Under the pieces are notes generated by a model. It made no database searches. It was given only the letters and a program-made list of their open reading frames with translations, and was not told where the DNA came from. Shown here piece by piece: positions 23,395-31,683 of a DNA stretch of 45,225 nucleotides. Positions within the stretch are counted from its first letter, which is position 1; every line of letters starts with the position of its first letter. The position numbers and the translations under genes were made by a program. This stretch comes from Arthrobacter sp. 9V (GTDB lineage Bacteria > Actinomycetota > Actinomycetes > Actinomycetales > Micrococcaceae). The DNA lies in the NCBI RefSeq assembly GCF_902506065.1, contig NZ_LR732912.1, positions 3,937,612-3,982,836 of the forward strand, written 5' to 3'.

Positions 23395-24813
23395 TTAAGC
23401 AGGCCAGGTCCGCAGCCGGGCCAGCTGGTCCGTGAACTCCGCCTCCGGCAACGGCCTGCCAAAGTAATACCCTTGACCGCTCGCGCAGTCGATGCTCCGA
23501 AGTGCTGCAGCCTGCTCGGCGGTCTCAATACCCTCCCAGGTACCTTCCAGGCCACAGGAGCGGATGACTTGCTGGATGGCGGCCAGGAAGTCCAGCTGGG
23601 AAGGGTCTTTGCCCAGGTCCTGCACGAACTGACGGTCCACTTTTACCCGGTCTACGGGCAGTTTCCTCAGGTACCCCATGGACGAGTACCCTGCTCCGAA
23701 GTCGTCGATCTCCAGCCCTACACCAAGCCTGTGCAGGCTCGCCAGGGTGTAACGGTCCAGCTCGTTGTTGTGGATGATGGCACTCTCGGTCAACTCAAGC
23801 ACCAGTGACTCCGGGGCCAGGCCTTTCTCCGCCAGGGCTTCGCTGACGTCATCCACGAACTCCAGGCTTTGAAGGTCGGCGGCCGAGACATTGATCCTCA
23901 TGGAGAAGTCCTGATGTGCGGTGGCCGGGGCGTCCCGCCAGGACCGCAATTGCCCCACGGCCGCGCGCAGGACCCATCTGCCTAATTCCGCGATCAGGCC
24001 GGTGGCCTCGGCAACAGGGATGAACTGGTCCGGCATGATCAGGCCATGCACGGGGTGTTTCCACCGCACCAAAGCTTCGCACCCTTCAATCCTGCCGGTG
24101 GCCAGCTCCACGATCGGTTGGTAGTACAGGACCAGCTGATCCGAACGGATGGCGTCACGGAGTTCTCCCACTATCTGCCGTTGCAGCAGCCGCGCGTGCA
24201 GGGTTGCGGGGTCGAATACCTTGAGTTTGTTCCTGCCCTCGTTTTTGGATTCTTCCATGGCCAGGTCAGCCTCTTGGAGAAGGTCTTCAATGGTGTGATG
24301 TGGCTCCGCGGTGCGCAGGCCGACGCTCACACCGCAACGGACGCTGTTGTTCCCGAGGTCGATGTTCGGTTCCAGCGCCGCCAGGATGCGGTTCCCGACG
24401 GCGGTGGCCCGGCTTTGAGGGGTGGCGGGCAACAGCACCGCGAATTCGTCGGCCCCCAGGCGGGTGACGACGTCGTTCTCCCGGACGGCCGAGCGGATGC
24501 GCATGGCAACGGTGATCAGAACCTGGTCCGCGGCTGCATGGCCTGCAGAGTTCTTCAGTGCCCTGAACCCGTCCAGGTCAAGGAGGAGGAGTGCCGGCGG
24601 GAGGGCTCCCTCGGCCGTGGCTTGTTGGGCTTTTACGAAGGCATCCACCAAGGCCAGGCGGTTTCCCAGCCCGGTGAGCGCATCTGTAAGAGCCTCCCTG
24701 CGCTGCTCGTACCGGGCGTGATGGAGTTCGGCCATCAAAGCCTGGACGTGCCTCTCCAGATTCTCGAGCCGGGAATCAGCGGAAACCAGCCTGCGGGGCT
24801 TGGTGGCACTCAC
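23395..24813 (-). CDS. GGDEF-EAL c-di-GMP signalling protein
   Basis: The protein has 472 residues and no membrane segment. A short N-terminal coiled-coil-like helix (about 13-42) leads into a GGDEF domain (about 42-200) with altered signature GADEF (120-124); an I-site RxxD (R111, D114) is kept. An EAL phosphodiesterase domain (about 215-465) retains all expected metal and catalytic positions: E246 (EAL), N308, E340, D370, D371, K391, E427 and Q434. It therefore probably hydrolyses c-di-GMP, with a weak or regulatory GGDEF. The conserved EGxE motif is preceded by Trp instead of Ala. It is the third gene of the operon and starts at a GTG overlapping the stop of the unknown gene upstream (GTGA). 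Confidence 0.93.
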   Translation of the reverse strand: MSATKPRRLVSADSRLENLERHVQALMAELHHARYEQRREALTDALTGLGNRLALVDAFVKAQQATAEGALPPALLLLDLDGFRALKNSAGHAAADQVLITVAMRIRSAVRENDVVTRLGADEFAVLLPATPQSRATAVGNRILAALEPNIDLGNNSVRCGVSVGLRTAEPHHTIEDLLQEADLAMEESKNEGRNKLKVFDPATLHARLLQRQIVGELRDAIRSDQLVLYYQPIVELATGRIEGCEALVRWKHPVHGLIMPDQFIPVAEATGLIAELGRWVLRAAVGQLRSWRDAPATAHQDFSMRINVSAADLQSLEFVDDVSEALAEKGLAPESLVLELTESAIIHNNELDRYTLASLHRLGVGLEIDDFGAGYSSMGYLRKLPVDRVKVDRQFVQDLGKDPSQLDFLAAIQQVIRSCGLEGTWEGIETAEQAAALRSIDCASGQGYYFGRPLPEAEFTDQLARLRTWPA

Positions 24814-25313
24814 GATTCTTCCAGGCGCCGCAACGTTGAGTCGGCAACAGCCTGGGGCTTGGAGACGGGGTTGCGGCGTTCGTCCAGGAAGAGCCGGTAG
24901 GACGCGACGTCCAGCCTGCCTCCCGGCTCAACCTTGTCACCGGCACGGTATACGTGGGTGATCCAGGCTCCTCCGAGGATGGCCTCAACCCAGGCATCAC
25001 ATTCTGCGAGCGGGAGGTGTACCCGGGTGCCGGTGTTCCTGCGGTGGCCCGCAATAGAGACTGTGATGCAGCTGCCCAGGAGGCCTTTGTCCGCCGTGAA
25101 CCAGGCGAGGCCTTCGACGTCGGCCACTATGGTCAGGTTCGCGTTGCTGTCCTCCACAGACTGAACGGGCCCCATCCTGACCGAGCGGCGGTCAGCGTTC
25201 AGCGTGGTGGCTGTTCCGGCTTTGTACGGGGGGCTGGTGATGTCCTGCCGGAACGCGGAGATTTCCTGGGTGTGCTGGATCTGGATCCGGGTGGTGAGTT
25301 CGTTGAAGGTCAT
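24810..25313 (-). CDS. Unrecognised protein between two c-di-GMP genes
   Basis: This 167-residue soluble protein has no family I recognise. It looks mostly beta-strand, with TLTIVADVEGLAWFTADKGLL-like segments, then ITVSIAGHRRNTGTRVHLPLAECDAWVEAILGG and a C-terminal RLFLDERRNPVSKPQAVAD. The basic RR...R stretch is reminiscent of a PilZ nucleotide-binding N-motif, but the D/NxSxxG partner motif is missing, so I do not call PilZ. Its start overlaps the stop of the membrane cyclase (ATGA) and its stop overlaps the GGDEF-EAL start, so all three are translated together. A role as receptor or adaptor in this c-di-GMP circuit is inferred from position only. Confidence 0.8.
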   Translation of the reverse strand: MTFNELTTRIQIQHTQEISAFRQDITSPPYKAGTATTLNADRRSVRMGPVQSVEDSNANLTIVADVEGLAWFTADKGLLGSCITVSIAGHRRNTGTRVHLPLAECDAWVEAILGGAWITHVYRAGDKVEPGGRLDVASYRLFLDERRNPVSKPQAVADSTLRRLEES

Positions 25314-26488
25314 GATCGTGCCTCATCCGCTATAGTGGCCGCCTCCGGGCGGTCGGCTCCTACAATCCTGTTCCTGCCTTGCGCCTTTGCACTGTAAAGG
25401 GCTGCGTCAGCTACCTCGATCATGAAAGTGAGATCGGCGGACGCGGGAATGCTTGAGGTGACTCCATAACTGATGGTGGGGAAGACAACACCTTCCGGGG
25501 CCTTCATGGCTGCCATCCGGCGGCTGATTTCGGCGGCGATGTTCTCCGCCCGGTCCTGTGTTGCCCCCGGCAGGAAGAGAACAAACTCTTCGCCTCCATA
25601 GCGTCCGATCAGGTCAGTAGACCGGACCGAGGCAGTGCAAGCCTCGGCGAAGGCCCGCAGGGCCACGTCCCCTGCTCCATGACCATGTTCGTCATTGACG
25701 GATTTGAAATGGTCCAGATCAGCCAGGACCACCGCCGCGCCGGAGCCGCCGGAGTGCAGGCGGTCCAGCTCAGTGGTGGCCAGATCCAGGAAGGCTCCAC
25801 GGTTGAGGAGCCCCGTCAGGTGATCCCTTGTGGCACGTTCGCGGAGGCCTTTGATGAGTTGGTCGCTGGTCAGGGCCGTCATGCTGAAGGAAACAGTGAC
25901 CAAAAGGACCATGGATATCAGCGCGGAAGGTCCGGGCCCGAAGTACGTGCGGAACGCATGGCTGGCCGGCCCTTCAATGAGGTACACCATCCAACGGCCC
26001 AGGTAGTAAGCGGCCAGCAAACCTGCCGCCAGGGAGAGTGCCTTGTGAACTTGGGAGTGCGAGGACTTGATGAACCAGAGGTCGTAGGCGGCCAACGCTA
26101 TGCCCACGGTCATCATGGCCAGGTAGACGAAGCCGCCGGACCATACGTTGTTCGCGGGATTTTCCAGGCAGGATGCAATACCGGTGACTGCGGGGCCAAC
26201 AATCAACTGCCATGGCGCAGCTTTCCGGTCCCTGAGGGTCTTCGCTCCAGCCCATACGCTGAAGGCGCCTGCCACCACCAGGACATTGCCGGCGGGGTTT
26301 GCCCACGCCTGGTGGGGGGTTCCATTGAGGAGGAAAGCGGCGTTACCCACCATGAACTCGAGCAGAGCCAGGCTCCACCAACCGGCGTATGGCGAGCGAG
26401 TGCGGTGGAAGGATGTACAGAACAGCACCAGGAGGGTCACCGTGACCACGCCCAGCGCTACTCTCACCGAGAATGCATCGAGCCCCAT
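25310..26488 (-). CDS. Membrane diguanylate cyclase
   Basis: The protein has 392 residues. The first 210 hold about six or seven hydrophobic helices without a recognised sensor motif. The GGDEF domain (about 215-380) has DHLTGLLNRGAFLD, LADLDHFKSVNDEHGHGAGD and intact GGEEF at 298-302, preceded by the inhibitory site RSTD (289-292). It should make c-di-GMP from GTP with product feedback. A GAGGGGG site precedes ATG 26488. It is the first gene of the three-gene overlapping operon ending in the GGDEF-EAL protein. Confidence 0.94.
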   Translation of the reverse strand: MGLDAFSVRVALGVVTVTLLVLFCTSFHRTRSPYAGWWSLALLEFMVGNAAFLLNGTPHQAWANPAGNVLVVAGAFSVWAGAKTLRDRKAAPWQLIVGPAVTGIASCLENPANNVWSGGFVYLAMMTVGIALAAYDLWFIKSSHSQVHKALSLAAGLLAAYYLGRWMVYLIEGPASHAFRTYFGPGPSALISMVLLVTVSFSMTALTSDQLIKGLRERATRDHLTGLLNRGAFLDLATTELDRLHSGGSGAAVVLADLDHFKSVNDEHGHGAGDVALRAFAEACTASVRSTDLIGRYGGEEFVLFLPGATQDRAENIAAEISRRMAAMKAPEGVVFPTISYGVTSSIPASADLTFMIEVADAALYSAKAQGRNRIVGADRPEAATIADEARS

Positions 26489-26602
26489 GCCAACCCCCTC
26501 AGCTGGTCATCCTTGCCTTTGAGATCAGTGTCCCGGGGCTTCCTCAACCTCAATGCTGCGTTTGCTCAAGATTGGCTCAAGATGCGGTGATAATAATGAA
26601 CC

Positions 26603-26896
26603 ATGTGGATTGGTTGGGTTGAATTCGACGTCCTCTTGGGTGATGTCCATAGCCTCAAAGAGAAGCGCTCCCTGGTTCGCCCCCTCGTGGCCGAGCTGAA
26701 GCGGCGCTTCGAGGTTTCTGCTGCCGAAACAGGGCTGCAAGACCAGCACCGACGAGCACTTGTTGGGGCGGCCATGGTAGCACCGGACCACGCACACCTT
26801 CAGCAAGTGCTCGACGCCGTTGAACGGTTCGTGGCTGCCCGGCCGGAGTTTGAGCTGCTGAGCGCACGGCAAAGAGAGCTGCACAGCGAGGACTAG
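26603..26896 (+). CDS. DUF503 family protein
   Basis: This 97-residue protein matches DUF503 (YlxP-like), with DVHSLKEKRSLVRPLVAELKRRFEVSAAETG in the first half. The fold is a small ferredoxin-like alpha/beta domain of unsettled function; in other bacteria it often sits near rbfA. Here it stands alone, converging on the monooxygenase-fold gene with abutting stops. The ATG at 26603 has no strong ribosome-binding site, but homology starts at this point. Confidence 0.9.
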   Translation: MWIGWVEFDVLLGDVHSLKEKRSLVRPLVAELKRRFEVSAAETGLQDQHRRALVGAAMVAPDHAHLQQVLDAVERFVAARPEFELLSARQRELHSED

Positions 26897-27217
26897 TTAC
26901 TCGATGGTCAGCTCACCCATACGGTCCCAGCCGCTGCCTTCAAACTGGCGGCTGATGATGTGGGGAGTCTCCACGAGGGCTTGGGGCATGTCCTCCATGG
27001 CCTTCTTGAAGTGTGCGCTGTTGACGTGGGCCTCAGCGGCATCGTCCTGGAAGGCTTCCACCAGGACGAACTCGTTGGGGTTCTCCACACTGCGGGACCA
27101 GTCGAACCACAAGTTACCGGGCTCTTCGCGGGTCGCTTTGGTGAAGTCGGCCACCAGGTCCAGCCATCGCTCGGACCAGTCGGTTTTGACGTTGAACTTG
27201 ACCACAATAAAGATCAC
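26897..27217 (-). CDS. Antibiotic biosynthesis monooxygenase (ABM) domain protein
   Basis: This 106-residue protein fits the ABM/YgiN-like dimeric ferredoxin-fold family: FIVVKFNVKTDWSERWLDLVADFTKATREEPGNLWFDWSRS, then EFVLVEAFQDDAAEAHVNSAHFK. Members include quinol monooxygenases and small-molecule oxygenases; the substrate is not evident. GTG at 27217 is chosen because homology begins there, with AAAGG some ten bases upstream; an in-frame start at 27265 would add 16 atypical residues. A hairpin separates it from the sugar transport operon upstream on the same strand. Confidence 0.85.
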   Translation of the reverse strand: MIFIVVKFNVKTDWSERWLDLVADFTKATREEPGNLWFDWSRSVENPNEFVLVEAFQDDAAEAHVNSAHFKKAMEDMPQALVETPHIISRQFEGSGWDRMGELTIE

Positions 27218-27272
27218 GGGGCTGCTGCCTTTCGTTGCACTACAGATTCCGTACCATTCTGTCACTGCCCTT

Positions 27273-27318
27273 AAAACCCGACGGCGGCCCGCACCAAAAG
27301 GTGAGGACCGCCGTCGGG
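27273..27318 (-). terminator. Terminator of the sugar ABC transporter operon
   Basis: An 11-bp stem (27277-27287 with 27308-27318) holds an inner CACC/GGTG stem. On the minus strand it is followed by TTTT. It lies 39 bases after the last permease stop. Confidence 0.85.
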
Positions 27319-27356
27319 CGCTGTTATGGCTTGGTTGTGCTACTTCGTGGTGCCTG

Positions 27357-28250
27357 CTACTTGGACGTGCCCTGCGAAACGGAGCCTTGCAGCTGACGCT
27401 GGAAGATTACGTAGACAATGAGCACCGGAATCACCGTGACGCTGACTGCTGCGAACAGCGCGCCATAATCCACGGCATAGCCCATCTGACCGGCGAAGGC
27501 TGCGAGTTCCTGGGACAGGACACGCGGACCGGCCGCGTTGATGGACACAGGAATCAGGAATTGGTTCCACAGGCCCAGGAAGTTGAAGATGGCAACGGAG
27601 GCGAGCCCGGGCTTGGCCATGGGCAGCATGACTTGGAAGAACGTCCGCCACTCCCCAGCTCCGTCCAAGGCCGCTGCTTCAGTGATTTCGTGCGGCAGCG
27701 ACTTGAAGAAGGAGAACAGGAAGAACACCGTGAACGGAAGCGCGAAGCCCACGTACACCAGGATCAGTCCAGGCAGGGTGTTCAAGAGGCCCATGTTCTT
27801 CAGGACGAAGAACAACGGCACCATGGCGAGGAAGATGGGGAACGTCAGGCCGGCGAGCATCAGGTAGTAGATGGCCCTGCTGCCCCGGAAGGTGTAACGG
27901 GCCAGAACGTAGGCACACATGGCGCCGAGGACCATCACGATCACCAGGGCCGCGGCCACAACGATGATCGAGTTCAGGAACGCGCTGCCGATTCCGGCTT
28001 CGCTCCACGCCTTGACGTAGTTGTCCAGCTTCCACTCACCCGGCAAAGCGAACGGCGAAGCGAAGATCTCGCTGGACGTCTTGAAGGAGGACATGAAGGT
28101 CCACAAGAGCGGAAGGATGACGATCAGGGTCCAGATGGTCAGCGCGGTGTGCGATACCGCTCCCACCACTTTGTCGCCCTTGGTGGTTGCCGGGGTCCGC
28201 GGCTGGAAGTGCAGTGACTTCATTTCCGGAGTTGAGACTTTGGTACTCAT
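27357..28250 (-). CDS. ngcG: Carbohydrate ABC transporter permease (MalG type, NgcG-like)
   Basis: This 297-residue inner-membrane subunit has about six transmembrane helices and the cytoplasmic EAA loop EAAALDGAGEWRTFFQVMLPMAKPGL, which docks the ATPase. A hydrophilic N-terminal extension of about 30 residues precedes the first helix. It is the last gene of binding-protein/permease/permease, and its ATG shares a base with the upstream stop (TAATG). The gene symbol rests on the NgcE-like binding protein and is tentative. Confidence 0.88.
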   Translation of the reverse strand: MSTKVSTPEMKSLHFQPRTPATTKGDKVVGAVSHTALTIWTLIVILPLLWTFMSSFKTSSEIFASPFALPGEWKLDNYVKAWSEAGIGSAFLNSIIVVAAALVIVMVLGAMCAYVLARYTFRGSRAIYYLMLAGLTFPIFLAMVPLFFVLKNMGLLNTLPGLILVYVGFALPFTVFFLFSFFKSLPHEITEAAALDGAGEWRTFFQVMLPMAKPGLASVAIFNFLGLWNQFLIPVSINAAGPRVLSQELAAFAGQMGYAVDYGALFAAVSVTVIPVLIVYVIFQRQLQGSVSQGTSK

Positions 28251-29275
28251 TACAGGCTCACATCCTTATCGCCGCCGGTGAGCCGGTTGACCAGGAACAC
28301 CAATCCGGAGAAGATCAGCGTGGCAACGGCCAGGACAACGCCCATGGCGCTTGCGAGGCCGAATTGTCCCTTGCTGAATGCCGTGAAGAACAACTGTTGT
28401 GCCATGACCAGCGTGGAGTTGTCCGGACCACCGCCGGAGTTCAGCGCGGCCATGTAAACGAACGCGTCAAGCGCCAGGATGCCCATGTAGATGTATGCGG
28501 TCTGGATGTTGTCGCGGATCAGGGGGATGGTGATGGACACGGCGGTGCGGAAGCGACCCGCTCCATCAATCCTGGCGGCCTCGAAAAGTTCGGCAGGAAT
28601 ACCCTTGATGCCGGCCACGAAGAGAACCATGTAGAAACCCACGAAGCCCCACACAATGACGAACATGGTGGCGATCATGGCGGTGTTCTTATCACCCAAC
28701 CAGGCGAAGTCCTTGAACTGGTCCAGGCCCAGGCCGGTGAGGATGCCGTTGAGCAAACCACCGGAAGGATCGTAGATCTGCCCCCACATGATGCCGATCG
28801 CTACTGCCGGAATGGTGTACGGGAAGAACGACACCACACGGTAGAAGCTGGAATTGCGCAACCCTTTGATCTGGCCTTTGCTGCTTCCACCAACGGTCAC
28901 CAGCGAGGCGAGCACCAGGCTCAGGATGATGGTGATGATGGGGAGGAAGATGACCAGGAGGATGTTGTTGGACATCGCCTTCATGAAGATGTCGTCAGTA
29001 AAGATCTTCACGTAGTTATCGAGGCCGATGAAGTTCTGATTGGGCGAGAACCCGGACCAGTCCGTCAGCGAATATCCGAAAGCCTGAATAAAGGGCCAAA
29101 TCACGAACAAAAGGTAGATCGCCAACGGCAGTCCGAGAAACACCGCAAAGAAACTGACCTTGTCCCACGTCAATGGCTTACGCCGCCGCCTCACCACTTG
29201 CGGTGGGGCCTTCGCCGGAACGACGGCGGCCAGGCCGTCGTCGTTCCGGCTCTGCTGAGTTTTCACTGAAGTCAC
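28250..29275 (-). CDS. ngcF: Carbohydrate ABC transporter permease (MalF type, NgcF-like)
   Basis: This 341-residue inner-membrane subunit has six main transmembrane helices and the EAA motif EAARIDGAGRFRTAVSITIPLIRDN. A long charged N-terminus (about 45 residues) precedes the first helix, as is common in MalF/UgpA-type permeases. The GTG start overlaps the stop of the binding-protein gene (GTGA) and the stop overlaps the next permease, so the three are translated as a unit. No ATPase gene is present; a shared MsmK/MsiK-type ATPase encoded elsewhere is expected for such systems. Confidence 0.88.
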   Translation of the reverse strand: MTSVKTQQSRNDDGLAAVVPAKAPPQVVRRRRKPLTWDKVSFFAVFLGLPLAIYLLFVIWPFIQAFGYSLTDWSGFSPNQNFIGLDNYVKIFTDDIFMKAMSNNILLVIFLPIITIILSLVLASLVTVGGSSKGQIKGLRNSSFYRVVSFFPYTIPAVAIGIMWGQIYDPSGGLLNGILTGLGLDQFKDFAWLGDKNTAMIATMFVIVWGFVGFYMVLFVAGIKGIPAELFEAARIDGAGRFRTAVSITIPLIRDNIQTAYIYMGILALDAFVYMAALNSGGGPDNSTLVMAQQLFFTAFSKGQFGLASAMGVVLAVATLIFSGLVFLVNRLTGGDKDVSL

Positions 29276-30681
29276 TTCACTTCGATCTTCTTGACCGAGC
29301 TGTCATTGCGGACCTTGTCCGTGATGTTCTGCAGCGCGGAGGTGAGAGTTGCAACGTCCGACTTGCCGTCCAGGAAGGTGTTCCAGACAACCAGCTGGTC
29401 CTTGTTGGTGCCGTACAGGTCAATGAAGTTCCAGGTGTAGATGTCCTCTCCGGCATCGCCAAGCATCTTGGTCTGTGAAACCAAGGCGGTGGAACCGAAT
29501 CCATCGGCCGGGACGGTGTCCTTGACGATGGTGGGTGCGAGCTTGGTCTTGGCAAAGTTGGTGGCAGCTTCCTTGGACAGCATGATGCGCAGCAGTTCCT
29601 TGCCACCTGCAGCGTTCTTGCCCTGCGAGGGGACAATGTACGGCTCGCCGGCAGCGCTGTGAAGTGCAGTCTGCGGCATCTTGGGGCTGGCACTGACAGA
29701 CGGAGCCGGGGCACCCATCATGTTGAAGCCGGCCTTGGTCTGATCCTTCATTTCGTTTTCAATCCAGGAACCCGAGGGGTAGAACACGGCCTCCTGGGCA
29801 TTGCTCCACTGGGCCTGCGCGGCCGTGAACTGGGTGCCGGAGCCGCCCGGCTTGAAGAAGCCGGCCTTGACGATCTTGTCCATTGCTGCGAAGACGGACT
29901 GGATGGCCGGGTGCGACCAGCAATCGGCCTTGAGGTTTTCAAGGGCGAGGCGGACGTCGTCGCCGCCTTCCTTGATGGCGGACGCGATGGCCAGTTCCTG
30001 GTAGTACGTGGCCGCTTCCTTGCCCCAGACAAAGAGGTACTTGCCCTTGGCTTTTGCTTGCTCGCCCAGGGTGTACATCTCATCCCAGGTCTTCGGCACG
30101 GTCCAGCCGTTTTCCTTGAGCAGGGAGTCCGAGTACCACACGGCGTAAACAGTGAGCACATAGTTCAAGGCGGCGAGCTTGCCGTCAAAAGTACCTGGGG
30201 CCAGTACGCCGGTGTACAGGGTGTCCTTGATGACCTTGCCCTCAAGGTTCTTGGCCTCCACAACGCTGGTGAGGTCTTCAAGCTGGGCAAGGATGGTGCT
30301 GAAGCCGATTGCTTTCGCGCCGGAGTTGTCGATCAGGTCCGGCGGGTTGCCGCCGACGAAGCGCGGCTGCAGTTCCTGGGCGATGTCCGTGGACGGAGAA
30401 ATCTTGGCGGTGGAGCCCTCGTGCGTCTTTTCGAAGATCTTGCCGGCGAACTCGACGTAATCGATGCCGTAGCCACCCTTGAAGATCACGGCGTCGAGGG
30501 CGGCCTTGTCAGCCATGCCGAACGGGTTGGTGTCGGAAACGGTGCCGGTGGGGCCTGTGGTCGTGCCGCCGCCGCCAGCGGCGCACGAAGCAATGGTTCC
30601 CCCCATGGGCACGAGCACGGCTGCTGCGAGTGCTCCGCGCAGGAATCCACGGCGACCGACGGACTGGTGCTGAACGTTCAT
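29272..30681 (-). CDS. ngcE: Extracellular sugar-binding lipoprotein, NgcE family
   Basis: The 469-residue precursor has a twin-arginine signal (GRRGFLRG) combined with a lipobox IASC, so it is probably a Tat-exported lipoprotein. The mature part resembles NgcE, the N-acetylglucosamine/diacetylchitobiose-binding protein of Streptomyces: VIFKGGYGIDYVEF, QPRFVGGNPPDLIDNSG, GTFDGKLAALNYVLTVYAVWYSDSLL, NGWTVPKTWDEM, FYPSGSWIENE and SAAGEPYIVPS. Ligand identity is inferred from this resemblance. It is the first gene of the operon; an inverted repeat about 120 bases upstream may be the operator. Confidence 0.85.
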   Translation of the reverse strand: MNVQHQSVGRRGFLRGALAAAVLVPMGGTIASCAAGGGGTTTGPTGTVSDTNPFGMADKAALDAVIFKGGYGIDYVEFAGKIFEKTHEGSTAKISPSTDIAQELQPRFVGGNPPDLIDNSGAKAIGFSTILAQLEDLTSVVEAKNLEGKVIKDTLYTGVLAPGTFDGKLAALNYVLTVYAVWYSDSLLKENGWTVPKTWDEMYTLGEQAKAKGKYLFVWGKEAATYYQELAIASAIKEGGDDVRLALENLKADCWSHPAIQSVFAAMDKIVKAGFFKPGGSGTQFTAAQAQWSNAQEAVFYPSGSWIENEMKDQTKAGFNMMGAPAPSVSASPKMPQTALHSAAGEPYIVPSQGKNAAGGKELLRIMLSKEAATNFAKTKLAPTIVKDTVPADGFGSTALVSQTKMLGDAGEDIYTWNFIDLYGTNKDQLVVWNTFLDGKSDVATLTSALQNITDKVRNDSSVKKIEVK

Positions 30682-31212
30682 TTCTAAACCCTCCAGTGAC
30701 TCGTAGTGCCCGACCGTTGCGGCAAGGAGAGCCGTTCAGTCAGACAGTCTGGGTTGGCGCTCTGGCAGCACCAACCTTCTGTGACATAATTCACCAGGAA
30801 TGATTGAAAATCAATCTTTCTTGGTACTTTCGATCAACATTTGTCAAAGCGTGATCTTTCTACGGGCCGCCTGCGAGCGCCTTTCCGCACTCCGCACTGG
30901 CATGCCGGGTCATCACTCTTAGCCGCTTAGTTCCCAGTGATACCGGGCTTTTTCGCGCCAAGCTACATCCCAGCAAGGCTTCGGTGCGGGACTTTTTACG
31001 CGCTGGAAACGAGCCGGGGCTTGCGCGCAAAGCAATCATCGGATGCTTGGTCCGCTCACAATGGGCCATGGAGGCATACAGGAGGGCTTCGGGGGCCAAC
31101 GTCTTCCGATCCAGCATCAAACCGCTCCTGACCAGCACGTGGCTGAGGTCTTTAGGTATGCAGTCTCAATCTAGTCCCATGTCAGCGCCATGGGGAGGGG
31201 TTGGCGGGTGTG
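30682..31212. other. Region without a recognised gene, upstream of ngcE
   Basis: In these 531 bases no reading frame shows family signatures, a clear ribosome-binding site or high-GC codon bias. The part near ngcE is AT-richer and holds the GATTGA repeat and probably the promoter. A 92-codon minus-strand frame (30860-31138) has no support and was not called. A decayed gene remnant cannot be excluded. Confidence 0.5.
30802..30816. promoter_or_regulatory. Inverted repeat, candidate operator of the ngc-like operon
   Basis: GATTGA-AAA-TCAATC is a perfect 6-bp inverted repeat about 120 bases before ngcE, followed on the plus strand by related TTTCGATCAACATTTG sequence. DeoR/GntR-type regulators of sugar operons use sites of this kind. 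No regulator gene is adjacent. Confidence 0.5.
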
Positions 31213-31623
31213 TCAGGCGCCCTGCGGTTTTGCGAGCCTGGCCCAGCCGAGTTGCTCCTGTTGCTTGCGGCTCAACGTGGCTACCACGAGGTCGTAGGAG
31301 TCCTCCACCATGTCCCGGATCATGCCATCAGAAAGTGCCCCGTCCAGGCGGACGCCGTTCCAATGGGTCTTGTTCATGTGCCAGGCACCGGTGATTTCCG
31401 GGTTTGCTGCCCTGAGTTGTTCAGCCAAGGCCGGCTCGCATTTCAGGCTCACGGACCAGTTGTCCGGATCCATGGAGGACAGCGCGAACATCTTGGCCTC
31501 ATGCCGGGTTCCACCAGCAACGGCGGCGCGCACCTTGAACACGGAGGTTTCGGGGCCGAACGGGAAATCCTCGAATGCGCCGGGGAAGCTGAGGCAGATT
31601 TCGCGGAGGGTGGGTACGTCCAT
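31213..31623 (-). CDS. MmcQ/YjbR family DNA-binding-fold protein
   Basis: This 136-residue protein has the MmcQ/YjbR pattern: LREICLSFPGAFEDFPFGPETSVFKV near the start, MFALSSMDPDNWSVSLKCEP in the middle and NKTHWNGVRLDG with SYDLVVATLSRKQQEQLG at the end. The CyaY-like fold was described as DNA-binding, but its function is unknown. The start at ATG 31623 is where homology begins. The gene is 60 bases downstream of the deacetylase gene on the same strand. Confidence 0.92.
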   Translation of the reverse strand: MDVPTLREICLSFPGAFEDFPFGPETSVFKVRAAVAGGTRHEAKMFALSSMDPDNWSVSLKCEPALAEQLRAANPEITGAWHMNKTHWNGVRLDGALSDGMIRDMVEDSYDLVVATLSRKQQEQLGWARLAKPQGA

Positions 31624-31683
31624 GGGGAGAGCCTACTGGTATGGTTCCTGCGGGTGCGAGCCTCCAGACCACGCCAGGGAAGT

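Noticed and set aside
27273..27318. Repetitive GC hairpin considered as REP-like element
   Set aside because: Only one copy in the window and its position after the permease gene fits a plain terminator.
30860..31138. Minus-strand 92-codon frame upstream of ngcE
   Set aside because: No recognisable motif, poor codon use and no ribosome-binding site; not called, though a decayed gene is possible.
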